Source of the DNA: Oceanobacillus jordanicus
GTDB lineage: Bacteria > Bacillota > Bacilli > Bacillales > Amphibacillaceae
DNA: 64,000 nt
Direction of reading: 5' to 3'
Assembly (NCBI RefSeq): GCF_022095695.1
Contig: NZ_JAIFZM010000006.1
Location: 62,001-126,000 of the forward strand
This document shows, one piece after another, positions 27,650 to 36,188 of the stretch. Position 1 is the first letter of the stretch. Every line of letters begins with the position of its first letter. The notes beneath the pieces were generated by a model. That model was not told the DNA's origin. It saw nothing but the letters and a program-made list of their open reading frames with translations, and did not search any database. The translations under genes and the position numbers were made by a program.

Positions 27650-27722
27650 ACCGTCCATAGAGAAGTGGTTTACGGTCACTTCGTAGAGACTCCCGAACCA
27701 TATTATCGGGAATATATGGGGT
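27650..27722 (-). promoter_or_regulatory. Purine riboswitch with unusual core bases
   Basis: Three-way junction on the minus strand: P1 CCATA/TATGG, P2 TCCCGA/TCGGGA, loop L2 AATATGG, P3 GAAGTG/CACTTC, loop L3 CCGTAAA. The base equivalent to xpt C74 is C, indicating a guanine-type Watson-Crick face, and U51 is kept. Positions equivalent to A24, U48 and A73 are U, C and U. Predicted to be an OFF switch for the purine permease and phosphoribosyltransferase. A possible -10 TATAAT lies at 27757-27762. Confidence 0.9.
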
Positions 27723-27842
27723 TTGTTTTTATTTTGTATTTACGAACGTTAAAATGATTATAGTACAAAAGATTCAGTTTTGAAACACATTTCGACAAAA
27801 CAATGCAAATTTATTCGCAGGTTATAACAGAAAACCAATATT

Positions 27843-27870
27843 AAAAGGCTTCCAGTTGTGGAAGCCTTTT
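27843..27870 (-). terminator. Terminator after yueI
   Basis: AAAAAGGCTTCC/GGAAGCCTTTT hairpin starting right after the yueI stop codon. Confidence 0.85.
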
Positions 27871-28317
27871 TCAGTCCAAGAATATTCTTTTGATTTTTGA
27901 AAGGAACGTGGTTTCTTGTTCCTCCTTTTCCTGTGATTGTTCTTCTGGTTCGTCTTCAATAAAAATTTGTTCCTTATCAATAGCGTAATCATACGTTAGC
28001 ACGGCACCAATTTCCGTGTCGCTTTCTTCGTTCGTGATGGTAGTATAGGTAATATTATATTTTTTAGCTAAATCCTTTTCTTCCTTTAAAAATCGGTAAG
28101 ATACCTGACCATTAATGAGCAATGTGGTGTTAGGATTTTCCTTCATTGCTTCCTCTAGTTTTTCTACACCCTTATCTGTCATCACTTGACCTATTGTCAA
28201 GGCAATTACAATTCGCTCTCTTAAGGTACCAAGAAACTGTTTTCGTTCAGCATCCTTAGGAAGTCGAGTACCATACATGCCTTCTGTCAGATAGTCGTCT
28301 ACATTTTTGTTTGCCAC
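27871..28317 (-). CDS. yueI: YueI family protein (DUF1694)
   Basis: 148 aa cytoplasmic protein with the family pattern VDDYLTEGMYGTR...PDAER-like KDAERKQFLGTLRERI and a central NPNTTLLINGQ block. An acidic Glu-rich tail follows (about 118-135). The function of the family is unknown. Monocistronic. Confidence 0.85.
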   Translation of the reverse strand: MANKNVDDYLTEGMYGTRLPKDAERKQFLGTLRERIVIALTIGQVMTDKGVEKLEEAMKENPNTTLLINGQVSYRFLKEEKDLAKKYNITYTTITNEESDTEIGAVLTYDYAIDKEQIFIEDEPEEQSQEKEEQETTFLSKIKRIFLD

Positions 28318-28408
28318 CTACGATACCTCGCTTTCTATGACTATATTCTACACCTCTAAATAGGCCAGGTAAAGAATCTCGGTAGGATCTTTCAGCCTGT
28401 AAATGCAT

Positions 28409-28442
28409 AAAGGATGCAGGTAAACGTCTCCCTGCATCCTTT
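28409..28442 (-). terminator. Terminator after yfhD-like gene
   Basis: AAAGGATGCAGG and CCTGCATCCTTT arms just after the stop. Confidence 0.8.
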
Positions 28443-28446
28443 ATGT

Positions 28447-28620
28447 TTATTTCTTTCTTGCGCGGTGGTCTGCTGCTTTGCTTCTTGCTTGTGCCTCTAA
28501 ATCTTCTTTATCTGCAAGTTCTTTGGAGAATTCGATGTCCAACCCATCAGAATCCTTTAGATTCTTAGGTGTTTGCGCAAGAAAGTTATTTTTGGAATTC
28601 CTATGTTCATCTCTACCCAT
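28447..28620 (-). CDS. YfhD family small protein
   Basis: 57-aa highly charged protein. MGRDEHRN, AQTPK, GLDIEFSKELADKED and the Arg/Lys-rich tail match the YfhD pattern of Bacillaceae. ATG 28620 is preferred because GAGGTGA lies about 6 bases upstream; GTG 28629 overlaps that site. Function unknown. Confidence 0.75.
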   Translation of the reverse strand: MGRDEHRNSKNNFLAQTPKNLKDSDGLDIEFSKELADKEDLEAQARSKAADHRARKK

Positions 28621-28767
28621 GATTGTCACCTCACTTTAGGAGACTTACAACGTTAGTATGTGCAAGGAGGAGAATCATCTGCATGGGAATTTTTATCATG
28701 TAATAGCTGGCAATATGTATTACAGTTGAATCATAGCAGGCGAAGATAAACAGGAGGTGTGAGGCAG

Positions 28768-28863
28768 GTGAGGCCGAATTTATCAGGAGAGTTGCTCGAT
28801 ACTTTCAAGGTCAAACACGTAGTTCATGCAAACAGTGGGATTAAACCGAACCCCACTGTTTGA
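28768..28863 (+). CDS. Possible 31-residue small protein
   Basis: GTG start 8 bases after a full AGGAGGTG ribosome site (28752-28759), 31 codons, ending TGA inside the hairpin at 28829-28862. No similarity is recognised. The strong ribosome site is the only support, and the 3' part overlaps a repeat remnant. Confidence 0.3.
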   Translation: MRPNLSGELLDTFKVKHVVHANSGIKPNPTV

Positions 28864-28872
28864 AGTTTCCTT
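28829..28872 (-). repeat. Truncated family A repeat remnant / terminator-like hairpin
   Basis: Minus-strand GGAAACTTCAAACAGTGGGG then CCCACTGTTTG aligns with the 3' end of family A (GTGAAACTTCAATCAGTGGGG). It begins right after the AIM24-family stop codon and forms an AAACAGTGGG/CCCACTGTTT hairpin. Confidence 0.55.
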
Positions 28873-29673
28873 TTATCTGTTTCTGTCACCGCCGAGGATG
28901 TCAAATAAGCCTCCGGCAATGCTTCCTTCACCTTTTGAGCCGCCTCTTTCTGGCGCTGCGGCAAATATCCGACTAGCCAATCTGCTGAATGGAAGGGATT
29001 GAACCCACACAGTACCAGGACCTCTTAATGTAGCAAAGAATAGACCTTCTCCTCCGAATAGGGCTGTTTTAACTCCACCAACGTACTCAATATTGTAGTC
29101 AATATTGCCGGTCATTGCCACGAGACATCCCGTATCAACGCGAATTGACTCACCTGCTGTTAACTCTCTTTTATGAATGGTCCCCCCAGCATGGACAAAT
29201 GCCAACCCATCGCCTTCGAGCTTTTGCATAATAAATCCTTCTCCGCCAAAGAATCCAGCACCGACCTTCTTCTGAAATTCAATTCCTACAGTTACCCCTT
29301 TTGCTGCCGCTAAAAACGCATCCTTCTGACAAATAAGCTTTCCGTCTAATTCGCTTAAGTCCATCGGGATAATTTTTCCTGGATAGGGAGAAGCGAAAGA
29401 TACATGGCTTTTTCCTGTTCCTTCGTTTGTGAATGTAGTCATAAATAAACTTTCACCTGTTATAACCCGTTTTCCTGCACCTAGCAATTTCCCCATCAAG
29501 CCACTTTGTTGGCTGGATGATCCATCACCAAAAATTGTTTCCATTTTAATTGGATCATCCATCATCATAAGGCTTCCGGCTTCAGCAATAACGGTTTCTT
29601 GTGGGTCAAGCTCAACCTCCACAAATTGCATATCGTCTCCATGGAGCTTGTAGTCAATCTCATGATTATTCAT
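28873..29673 (-). CDS. TIGR00266/AIM24 family protein
   Basis: About 266 aa, a beta-sheet-rich protein of the AIM24 (DUF124, TIGR00266) family. [33 protein letters not shown] and the repeated [23 protein letters not shown] blocks are typical. The start is placed at ATG 29673; a TTG at 29685 directly abuts the AAAGGG site and is less likely. Biochemical role unknown, though family members are linked with membrane-associated or stress functions. Confidence 0.87.
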   Translation of the reverse strand: MNNHEIDYKLHGDDMQFVEVELDPQETVIAEAGSLMMMDDPIKMETIFGDGSSSQQSGLMGKLLGAGKRVITGESLFMTTFTNEGTGKSHVSFASPYPGKIIPMDLSELDGKLICQKDAFLAAAKGVTVGIEFQKKVGAGFFGGEGFIMQKLEGDGLAFVHAGGTIHKRELTAGESIRVDTGCLVAMTGNIDYNIEYVGGVKTALFGGEGLFFATLRGPGTVWVQSLPFSRLASRIFAAAPERGGSKGEGSIAGGLFDILGGDRNR

Positions 29674-29867
29674 CGTGAACTTCAACCCTTTCTTAATTTG
29701 GTGTTTATAATACGTTTAAGCAACTTAAATGGATTCGAAATAATAAAATTACGTATACCAACAGCGGCCAATTCTTCCTTATTTATACAACGTACCCTTG
29801 TACTTCATTTAAAGCAGGCTACCATGTATAATGAGAAATCATACGTCTTTTAAAGGAGTAGTAAGAA

Positions 29868-30125
29868 ATGAATAAGAAGCAGATCCGTCCTCAGGATGGT
29901 GAGAACAATATTGAAGTGTGGGAAGACCTTGTCCATATTAAGGACCTGGTACTAAGCATTGTTATATGTACAGTCATAACACTAGGTGCTTATTTGATTG
30001 CACCAAATGAACCTCCTAAACCATTAATAAATGGGCTGATTGGTGCTGTAATAGGTTTTGTGATCAGCAGCATCGTTATTAAACCAAAGCGTACACTACG
30101 TTTTGCAGAGGAAAGGGAGGAGTAG
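29868..30125 (+). CDS. Small membrane protein, possible TctB-like partner
   Basis: 85 aa with two hydrophobic segments (about 29-46 and 53-71), charged N- and C-termini and no recognised family. It starts 8 bases after an AAAGGAG site and is followed 3 bp later by the TctA-type permease. By position it may replace the small TctB subunit of tripartite carriers, but this is inference. Confidence 0.7.
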   Translation: MNKKQIRPQDGENNIEVWEDLVHIKDLVLSIVICTVITLGAYLIAPNEPPKPLINGLIGAVIGFVISSIVIKPKRTLRFAEEREE

Positions 30126-30128
30126 CAT

Positions 30129-31490
30129 ATGGAACTGACACTTATCCTAGAAATGATTACTGCCTCCGTTATAGGTGCTGTATTGTATACCATTATCGGG
30201 ATTGCACCAGGAACAGATGAGACAGCAGTTCTAGCACCTGTCACATTGGTTCTTGTATTGTCGGGGTTTGAGCCTATCGTTATTTTAGCCTTTTTTATTT
30301 CTGCTATCGTTGCCAAAAAGCTTACCGATTCTATACCGGTTGCCATCGCAGGAATTCCTGGTGGCGTGATGTCAGCACCTATGGTGGAACATGCCATGGT
30401 GCTCAAAAAGCATGGCATGCCTGAAGTGAGTATTCGGAAAATGGCTTCAGGTTCTGTTATTGGAACATTTATTGCCGTACCTATGAGCTTGCTTTTAGCA
30501 AACTTAATTATCCCACTAGCGGATGTTATTACCCAGTATTCCAATCAAATATTTCTTGGTGGTGCTATCTTCCTTGCCCTTATGTCAAAAAATCGCTGGG
30601 TATCCTTACTTTCTATTATTCCGTTTGCCTTTTTAATTCAGGGATTAAGAATTGCTTATTGGGAAACAGGGATTGTGCCAGAGGACGTTACCGTATTTAC
30701 TTCTTTTTTCCTTGGTATTACGATCGGGCCTGTGATTTTAAAGCTTGCTGAACTTTTGAGTGGTAAGGTGAGAAGACAGCTCCCGCGTTATGGATTAAAA
30801 GAAATCGTCCTCAAAAAGACAAAAACTGAAAAGGGATTTCCGAATCCATTTAAGATTTTAGACCGAAAAGAAATAGGCACAACATCCTTTTCGTCTATTT
30901 TGGGTGTCTTAACATTTTTTATGAGTCCAGTTGGAATGACTATATTCCTTGGAGAAACACTAACAAGTAGAATCAAGGATCCAGTTAAAAAGGCAACACG
31001 TGCAATCTCCAGTATGGATGGTTTAACGAATGCAGCGTATATATCCGGGACACTTATCCCGCTCATTGCGATTGGGTTACCACTGTCACCAACTGCAATT
31101 GGACCAGGTGGAGCGTTATTTAATGCCCCGCCCGTATTCACGCCGGAAAATAATATCCACCACATGTTATCAACAGGGGACTTTATTGTGGCTACGGTAA
31201 TTGGCGCTTTCGTTGCAATTACCATCACGTTTTATGTAACAATTAAATATGCTCAACAAATCTGTGCCTTTGTGTTTCGTTATGTTCCACATGAGGCAAT
31301 GTTAGGTCTGTTTTTTGGACTTGTGATTATGCTTGCATTTATGGATGCAGGTATTGTAAATGTGGCAGGTGTGCTTGTTGTAGCCCTTGTTGCAGGATTT
31401 CTTCATCGCAGAGGAGTGAATTATGGGGTGCAATTTATGACCTTATATGCAGCGCCGTGGCTTATCTCTGTGTTTATACCAGGCCTGTAA
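30129..31490 (+). CDS. TctA-type tripartite tricarboxylate transporter permease
   Basis: 453-aa large membrane subunit of the TctA (DUF112) family with about 11-12 hydrophobic segments and duplicated blocks GIAPGTDETAVLAP, VAIAGIPGGVMSAPM and LIAIGLPLSPTAIGPGG. TTT systems normally import carboxylates with a periplasmic or lipoprotein TctC; none is encoded here. The GGGAGGAG site overlaps the stop of the 85-aa gene. Substrate unknown. Confidence 0.85.
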   Translation: MELTLILEMITASVIGAVLYTIIGIAPGTDETAVLAPVTLVLVLSGFEPIVILAFFISAIVAKKLTDSIPVAIAGIPGGVMSAPMVEHAMVLKKHGMPEVSIRKMASGSVIGTFIAVPMSLLLANLIIPLADVITQYSNQIFLGGAIFLALMSKNRWVSLLSIIPFAFLIQGLRIAYWETGIVPEDVTVFTSFFLGITIGPVILKLAELLSGKVRRQLPRYGLKEIVLKKTKTEKGFPNPFKILDRKEIGTTSFSSILGVLTFFMSPVGMTIFLGETLTSRIKDPVKKATRAISSMDGLTNAAYISGTLIPLIAIGLPLSPTAIGPGGALFNAPPVFTPENNIHHMLSTGDFIVATVIGAFVAITITFYVTIKYAQQICAFVFRYVPHEAMLGLFFGLVIMLAFMDAGIVNVAGVLVVALVAGFLHRRGVNYGVQFMTLYAAPWLISVFIPGL

Positions 31491-31542
31491 TGGACGCCAA
31501 AGAAACAAGTAATAAGACCATTCGCTGAATTATATTAGGTAA

Positions 31543-31577
31543 GAAACACTCTTCCGCTAGCTGGCGGAGTGTTTTTA
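31543..31577 (+). terminator. Terminator after TctA gene
   Basis: AAACACT-C-CCGC and GGCGG-AGTGTTTTT arms, followed by T-rich sequence. Confidence 0.8.
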
Positions 31578-31647
31578 TATGGTGAAAAGTTTCTGGGGAA
31601 CTTTTTTAAAATGCAGTCGTACTACTTAAAAAAGGGAGGGGTATTGC

Positions 31648-32951
31648 TTGCAGTTTCGTACAGTTGGGTATTTTTTGCTGCTATTAATTCTCCTTGTAGC
31701 ATCGCACCAGAGGAAGGAGAAGAGAGGGATGAAGCGATGTCGCTAAAAGGAAAATGGAACGGAGAGATAAACATACCTAATCAGCCTTTAGCTATCGAAA
31801 TTAATTTGGAAGACGAGCAAAGCGGAACAATCAGTATTCCAATACAAGGGGTTACGGATTATCCGCTGTCCACGGTTGAGTTGACAAAAGAGCAAAACGT
31901 AATTATCACGATGAAGCTACAAGGTCAGCTGCTAACTTTTGAAGGCAAGGTGAAAGGAGAAGAGATGACAGGAACGTTTACGCAGAATGGACAGCAGTTT
32001 CCATTTGACCTTGTAAAAGGGGAGAAGAAAGAAAAATCCGAGGATGAGGAAGAAGGAGAATTCTTGAGCATCAATACAGATAATGGAATATTGTATGGAG
32101 AATTGGAGACCCCGACATCAGCTGGTTCATACCCTGTTATGCTAATCATTCCCGGCTCTGGGCCAACAGACCGTAACGGGAACTCACCAGCGTTTCCGGG
32201 AAAAAACGACAGCCTCAAGCTACTTGCAGAGGAGCTTGCTGAAAGCGGCATTGCGAGTGTCCGCTATGACAAACGTGGTGCAGGTAAGAATCAACAGGCG
32301 GTTATAGAGGAAGCATCAACAAGATACGATCACTTTGTACAGGACGCACAAGGGTGGTTAGACCTATTGGCTAATGATTCATCTTATACTAAAATTGGGA
32401 TTATCGGACATAGTCAAGGTTCTTTAACAGGGGTTTTGGCAGCGCAAACATCATCGGTTGATGCCCTTATATCCCTTGCTGGAGCTGGGCGTTCCATGGA
32501 TGAAGTGCTTTATGATCAGCTCGAGGAGCAAATTTCCGGCGATCTACTTGAGGAAAGTAAGGCAATTATAGAAGAATTAATAGAGGGAAAAACTTCCCAA
32601 AATGTGTCAGATGAACTTCAATCTGTTTTTAGACCAGCTATCCAACCATTTCTCGCATCTTGGATGAAATACACACCTGCAGATGAACTAGCAAAATTAT
32701 CAATACCGACACTAATCATCCAAGGGGAACATGATCTCCAGGTAAAGCAACAGGAAGCTGCAATTTCACAAGAAGCAAAACCAGATGCTGAAATGGTAAC
32801 GATTGATAAAATGAACCATGTTCTTAAGGAAGCGCCTGCCGAGCGGAGAGAGAATATCCAAACCTATGGTGACCCAGCATTACCAATTGCACCAGGGTTA
32901 ATGGAAGAGATAATGGGTTTTCTAAAGGGCCATCAGTTCATAAGTGAATAA
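31648..32951 (+). pseudogene. Secreted alpha/beta hydrolase with apparent frameshift in the signal peptide
   Basis: From ATG 31737 the protein (404 aa) has an N-terminal beta-rich region (about 100 aa) and an alpha/beta hydrolase with IIPGSGPTDRNGN, RYDKRGAGKN, nucleophile elbow GHSQGS, PTLIIQGEHD and the final His in MNHVLKE. The best-placed start, TTG 31648 with GGGAGGGG 8 bases upstream, opens a signal-peptide-like stretch (FRTVGYFLLLLILLVAS) in a different frame that stops at 31744. A one-base change near 31680-31735 would join the two. The in-frame upstream sequence lacks a good signal. It may be a frameshifted gene, a sequencing error, or a cytosolic protein starting at 31737. Confidence 0.6.
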
Positions 32952-32975
32952 GTGTAAATAAGGAAACAGGGGGAG

Positions 32976-33929
32976 ATGAAAATGCAGGATAAAAGACCAT
33001 TGAAACTTGATAACCGTATCTATTTAATTGATGGGTTTGACCTTGGTGTAGCAGAACGTACAGGTTCCTACGTCATAGCAGAAGAAAAGCTGACCATTGT
33101 CGAAACTGGGCCAAGTCCATCTGTAAAACATATTAAAAAAGGGCTAGAGTACCTTGGCTATCAGTTAACAGATGTGGCGTACATTGTGTTGACACATATT
33201 CATTTAGACCATGCAGGTGGAGCTGGATTATTGATTAGAGATTGTCCAAATGCCAAAATAGTCGTTCATCCAAAAGGAGAGAGGCATTTAATTAACCCTA
33301 AAAGATTAGCTGCCGGTGCAAGAGCGGTATACGGAGAGAGTTTCGCGGAACTATTTGATCCAATTGTACCAATAGAAGCAGATCGCCTGCTTGTAAAAAC
33401 AGAAGAAGATCGATTAGAAATTGGCCCGGATTGCGTGCTGGAATTTTGGGATACCCCAGGGCATGCAAAGCATCACCTCGCTATTTATGATCCAATTAGT
33501 AATGGAATCTTTGCGGGGGACACCGCTGGTATCCGTTATCAGCAGTTGGCTAATCGCGAAGTCGACTTTTTCTTGCCCTCCACTTCTCCAAATCAGTTTG
33601 AACCGAACAAGATGGAGGAATCTATTCAGCGAATGCAGGTAAAAAAGCTTGATCGGATATACTTTGGGCATTACAATATGACGGAAAAAACGGAGCTTGC
33701 CCTACAACAAGTATTGGAATGGCTGGAGATCTTCATGGAAGAAGGAGAGCAGGTTGTGGCAGAAGGGAAGGGATATGATACCCTTGCAGAGCGACTCCTT
33801 GCTAAAGTACAGACTGCCTTACGCTTAAAAGGAGTTCCAGATGACGACGAAGTATATATTATAATTAATCTAGACCTACAAGTAAGCGCACTAGGAATTA
33901 TTGATTACTTTAAAAATTTAAAGCAATAA
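32976..33929 (+). CDS. MBL-fold metallo-hydrolase
   Basis: 317-aa metallo-beta-lactamase-fold hydrolase. The metal motif HxHxDH is seen as THIHLDHAGG, a later ligand in DTPGHAKHHLAIYD, the bridging Asp in FAGDTAGIRY and the last His in YFGHYN. A C-terminal helical extension of about 80 residues follows. The GGGGGAG site precedes ATG 32976. Substrate not identifiable. Confidence 0.88.
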   Translation: MKMQDKRPLKLDNRIYLIDGFDLGVAERTGSYVIAEEKLTIVETGPSPSVKHIKKGLEYLGYQLTDVAYIVLTHIHLDHAGGAGLLIRDCPNAKIVVHPKGERHLINPKRLAAGARAVYGESFAELFDPIVPIEADRLLVKTEEDRLEIGPDCVLEFWDTPGHAKHHLAIYDPISNGIFAGDTAGIRYQQLANREVDFFLPSTSPNQFEPNKMEESIQRMQVKKLDRIYFGHYNMTEKTELALQQVLEWLEIFMEEGEQVVAEGKGYDTLAERLLAKVQTALRLKGVPDDDEVYIIINLDLQVSALGIIDYFKNLKQ

Positions 33930-33939
33930 AATGGATAAA

Positions 33940-33985
33940 GGAAAGCCGAGTGGATCGATTAAAAAATCAAATCTTCTCGGCTTTT
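33940..33985. terminator. Bidirectional terminator
   Basis: AAAGCCGAG and CTCGGCTTTT arms around an AT-rich loop, between convergent MBL and exoA genes. Confidence 0.75.
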
Positions 33986-34009
33986 CTAACACTATATAGC
34001 TTTTCACTT

Positions 34010-34774
34010 TTATGAATTTGGCTGTTCCATTTCTAGCATGATGGGGCAATGGTCACTACCTAGTCTGTCGGGATGCGCTTCAGAACGAAGGAGGTACTCT
34101 TTTAGTCGATTTGAGACGATGAAATAATCGATCCGCCAGCCGACATTTCTTTCCCGAATGGTTTTCATATAGGACCACCATGTATAAATCCCTTCCGTTT
34201 CTGGATGAAAATAACGTAAGCTATCGGTGAAACCACTATCGAGAAGACGACTCATCTTTCCCCGCTCTTCCGTTGTAAATCCGGAGTTGCCATGATTTGT
34301 TTTGTGGTTACGTAGGTCGACCTCCTGGTGCGCAACATTCAGATCACCGCAATATACAACAGGCTTTTCCGCATCGAGTGCTTTTAAATAAGCAAAAAGC
34401 ACGTCTTCCCATTCTAACCGGTAATCGAGACGGGTGAGATCTCGTTTAGAATTTGGTGTATAGACATTTACTAAATAAAATGTCTCATACTCTAGTGTAA
34501 TGATTCGTCCTTCTTCTTCTGTTTCACAATCTCCTACACCATATTTAACCTGCAGTGGCTTTTCTTTGGTGAAGACAGCTGTGCCAGAATAGCCTTTCCT
34601 CTCAGCATAATTCCAGTATTGATAATAGCCTTCAAGATCTAGATCAAGCTGCCCTTCTTGAAGCTTAATCTCCTGTAAACAAAAGATATCTGCATCCACC
34701 TCTTTAAAATAATCCATAAAGCCTTTTTTAACACAGGCACGAATGCCATTCACATTCCAAGATACAAGTTTCAT
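34010..34774 (-). CDS. exoA: Exodeoxyribonuclease III (AP endonuclease) ExoA
   Basis: Cytosolic DNA repair enzyme that cuts at abasic sites and has 3'-5' exonuclease activity. 254 aa. Exonuclease-endonuclease-phosphatase motifs visible: VSWNVNGIRA, FCLQEIKLQ, YTPNSKRDL, CGDLNVAHQEVDL, WRIDYF and the final LGSDHCP with the catalytic Asp-His. The length and DLNVAH match ExoA/XthA of Firmicutes. Confidence 0.96.
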   Translation of the reverse strand: MKLVSWNVNGIRACVKKGFMDYFKEVDADIFCLQEIKLQEGQLDLDLEGYYQYWNYAERKGYSGTAVFTKEKPLQVKYGVGDCETEEEGRIITLEYETFYLVNVYTPNSKRDLTRLDYRLEWEDVLFAYLKALDAEKPVVYCGDLNVAHQEVDLRNHKTNHGNSGFTTEERGKMSRLLDSGFTDSLRYFHPETEGIYTWWSYMKTIRERNVGWRIDYFIVSNRLKEYLLRSEAHPDRLGSDHCPIMLEMEQPNS

Positions 34775-34968
34775 AGAATCTATTTAAACTCCTTTTTAAG
34801 TAGGTATAAGATGTACGCAAGTGTCTAGCTGAGCGCCAGAAATTAGAAGATTTCCTGGAGCGCTGTAAGAGCTTTTCTTACTATTGGTATTTCATTATTT
34901 TAACATAGAACAGATAACACTGTAGGGGGTTACGAATAGATGGGTTTTTAAAAGATTAAAAACTCCTC

Positions 34969-35071
34969 TTGACTTCTTAAGTGTATTAAACATATAATAC
35001 ACTTATCAAGCGTATTAATACATTAATACAGGTGTTTTTTTGCGACTAGTGTATTATGCGCGTAATACACT
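34969..35071 (+). promoter_or_regulatory. Promoter and palindromic operators of the YtrA-type operon
   Basis: -35 TTGACT (34969-34974) and -10 TATAAT (34993-34998) are 18 bp apart. Operator 1 AGTGTATTA-N6-TAATACACT (34980-35003) overlaps the -10. Operator 2, with identical arms, is at 35048-35071. Between them GTATTA-N6-TAATAC (35012-35029) is a third, partial site. The arms match the AGTGTA-N13-TACACT operator known for B. subtilis YtrA, so the downstream GntR protein probably represses its own operon here. Confidence 0.88.
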
Positions 35072-35110
35072 TTGGGAAAGAGTGAAGAAAGCCGAATAGG
35101 AGCTGCTGCT

Positions 35111-35506
35111 ATGATAGTGAAATTTAACAACAGAGATCCTGTTTACGTACAGGTCGTTCGCCATTTTAAAGAGCAAATTGCTAGAGGTATGCTCGAGCCT
35201 GGTCAAGAGGTCTCTTCTAGAAGAGAGTTGGCGAGCCAGTTAAAAATAAATCCAAATACCGTCCAACGGGCATATAAGGAAATGGAGGAACAGGGATTGA
35301 TTTATACGGAGAAAAACTCGCCTAGTAAAATTACGAGAGATGAAGATGTACTTCATCGTGTAAGAGAAGAACTTATCTTAGAGGCAGTGGATACATTTGT
35401 CACATCAGTTCGTTCCATCAATGTCCCTGTAGATGAGCTTTTAGAATTAGTCAAGGAGAAGTATGACCACCAAAGTGATGAAGAAGGAGGAAGCGCACAT
35501 GATTGA
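35111..35506 (+). CDS. ytrA: GntR family (YtrA subfamily) transcriptional repressor
   Basis: 131 aa: winged-helix GntR domain (VYVQVVRHFKEQIARGMLEPG, then SSRRELASQLKINPNTVQRAYKEME) with a short C-terminal dimerisation helix region, as in YtrA proteins that lack a ligand domain. ATG 35111 is chosen from AGGAG 8 bases upstream; the frame is open from 35072. It overlaps the ABC ATPase start. Known relatives respond to cell-wall antibiotics. The operators are at 34980-35071. Confidence 0.9.
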   Translation: MIVKFNNRDPVYVQVVRHFKEQIARGMLEPGQEVSSRRELASQLKINPNTVQRAYKEMEEQGLIYTEKNSPSKITRDEDVLHRVREELILEAVDTFVTSVRSINVPVDELLELVKEKYDHQSDEEGGSAHD

Positions 35507-36188
35507 AGTGAAGGATATTAAAAAGAAATTTGGCAGGAAGCAAGTCTTAAACGGCGTTTCCTTTACTGCAAACAAGGGAGAAATCACCTGTCTAATTGGG
35601 ATAAATGGGGTAGGAAAAACCACGATCCTAAATGCAATTATGGCATTAACTCCAGTTAACAGTGGAGAAATTCTTCTTGATGGTCAAAAGGTGACCAAAC
35701 AAAGCTTTGAAAAGATAACTTTTATTCCAGATGCTATTACAATGATCCCACAAATGACGATCGCTGAAGCAATGGAATTTATGGACGATTATTATGATTC
35801 CTGGAATCAAAATAGAGCCACAGAGCTATTAGGATTCTTTAAGCTTAAACAAGAGGATAAGATATCCAGCCTGTCAAAAGGGAATACCGCCAAAGTGAAT
35901 TTACTACTTGGCCTGGCACTCGACGTTGATTATATCCTAATGGATGAACCATTTTCTGGAATTGATATTTTTAGCAGGGAGCAAATTGCTGATGTATTCA
36001 CAAGTCACTTAATTGAAGGGCGAGGCGTCATTATTACCACGCATGAAATTAGTGATATTGAACATCTGATTGATAAAGTGGTCCTTCTTGATGAAGGAAT
36101 TGTACTTAAAGAGTTTAATAGTGAAGAAGTTCGCGAATCAGAAGGGAAGTCGGTTGTGGACGTGATGAGAGAGGTGTATAAAGCATGA
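35499..36188 (+). CDS. ABC transporter ATP-binding protein (YtrB-like)
   Basis: 229 aa. Walker A GINGVGKTT (about 37-45), signature LSKGNTAKV, in which the usual LSGGQ is altered, Walker B DYILMDEPFSGID and switch His in TTHEISD. ATG 35499 lies 8 bases after AAGGAGG and inside the end of ytrA. It overlaps the permease start by four bases. Forms an ABC unit with the next gene, under YtrA control. Confidence 0.9.
   Translation: MIEVKDIKKKFGRKQVLNGVSFTANKGEITCLIGINGVGKTTILNAIMALTPVNSGEILLDGQKVTKQSFEKITFIPDAITMIPQMTIAEAMEFMDDYYDSWNQNRATELLGFFKLKQEDKISSLSKGNTAKVNLLLGLALDVDYILMDEPFSGIDIFSREQIADVFTSHLIEGRGVIITTHEISDIEHLIDKVVLLDEGIVLKEFNSEEVRESEGKSVVDVMREVYKA

Noticed and set aside
27555-27701. N-terminal extension of the purine permease frame back to 27701
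   Set aside because: This stretch runs through the riboswitch aptamer and its terminator. ATG 27554 has a proper ribosome site and gives a normal carrier N-terminus.
34815-34875. GTGTCTAGCTGAGCGCCAG as a third family B repeat
   Set aside because: Only the first dozen or so bases resemble the CCAGCTCCAGC end; the diagnostic GTCGAC and CCCCT hairpin blocks are missing, so it is at most a fragment.
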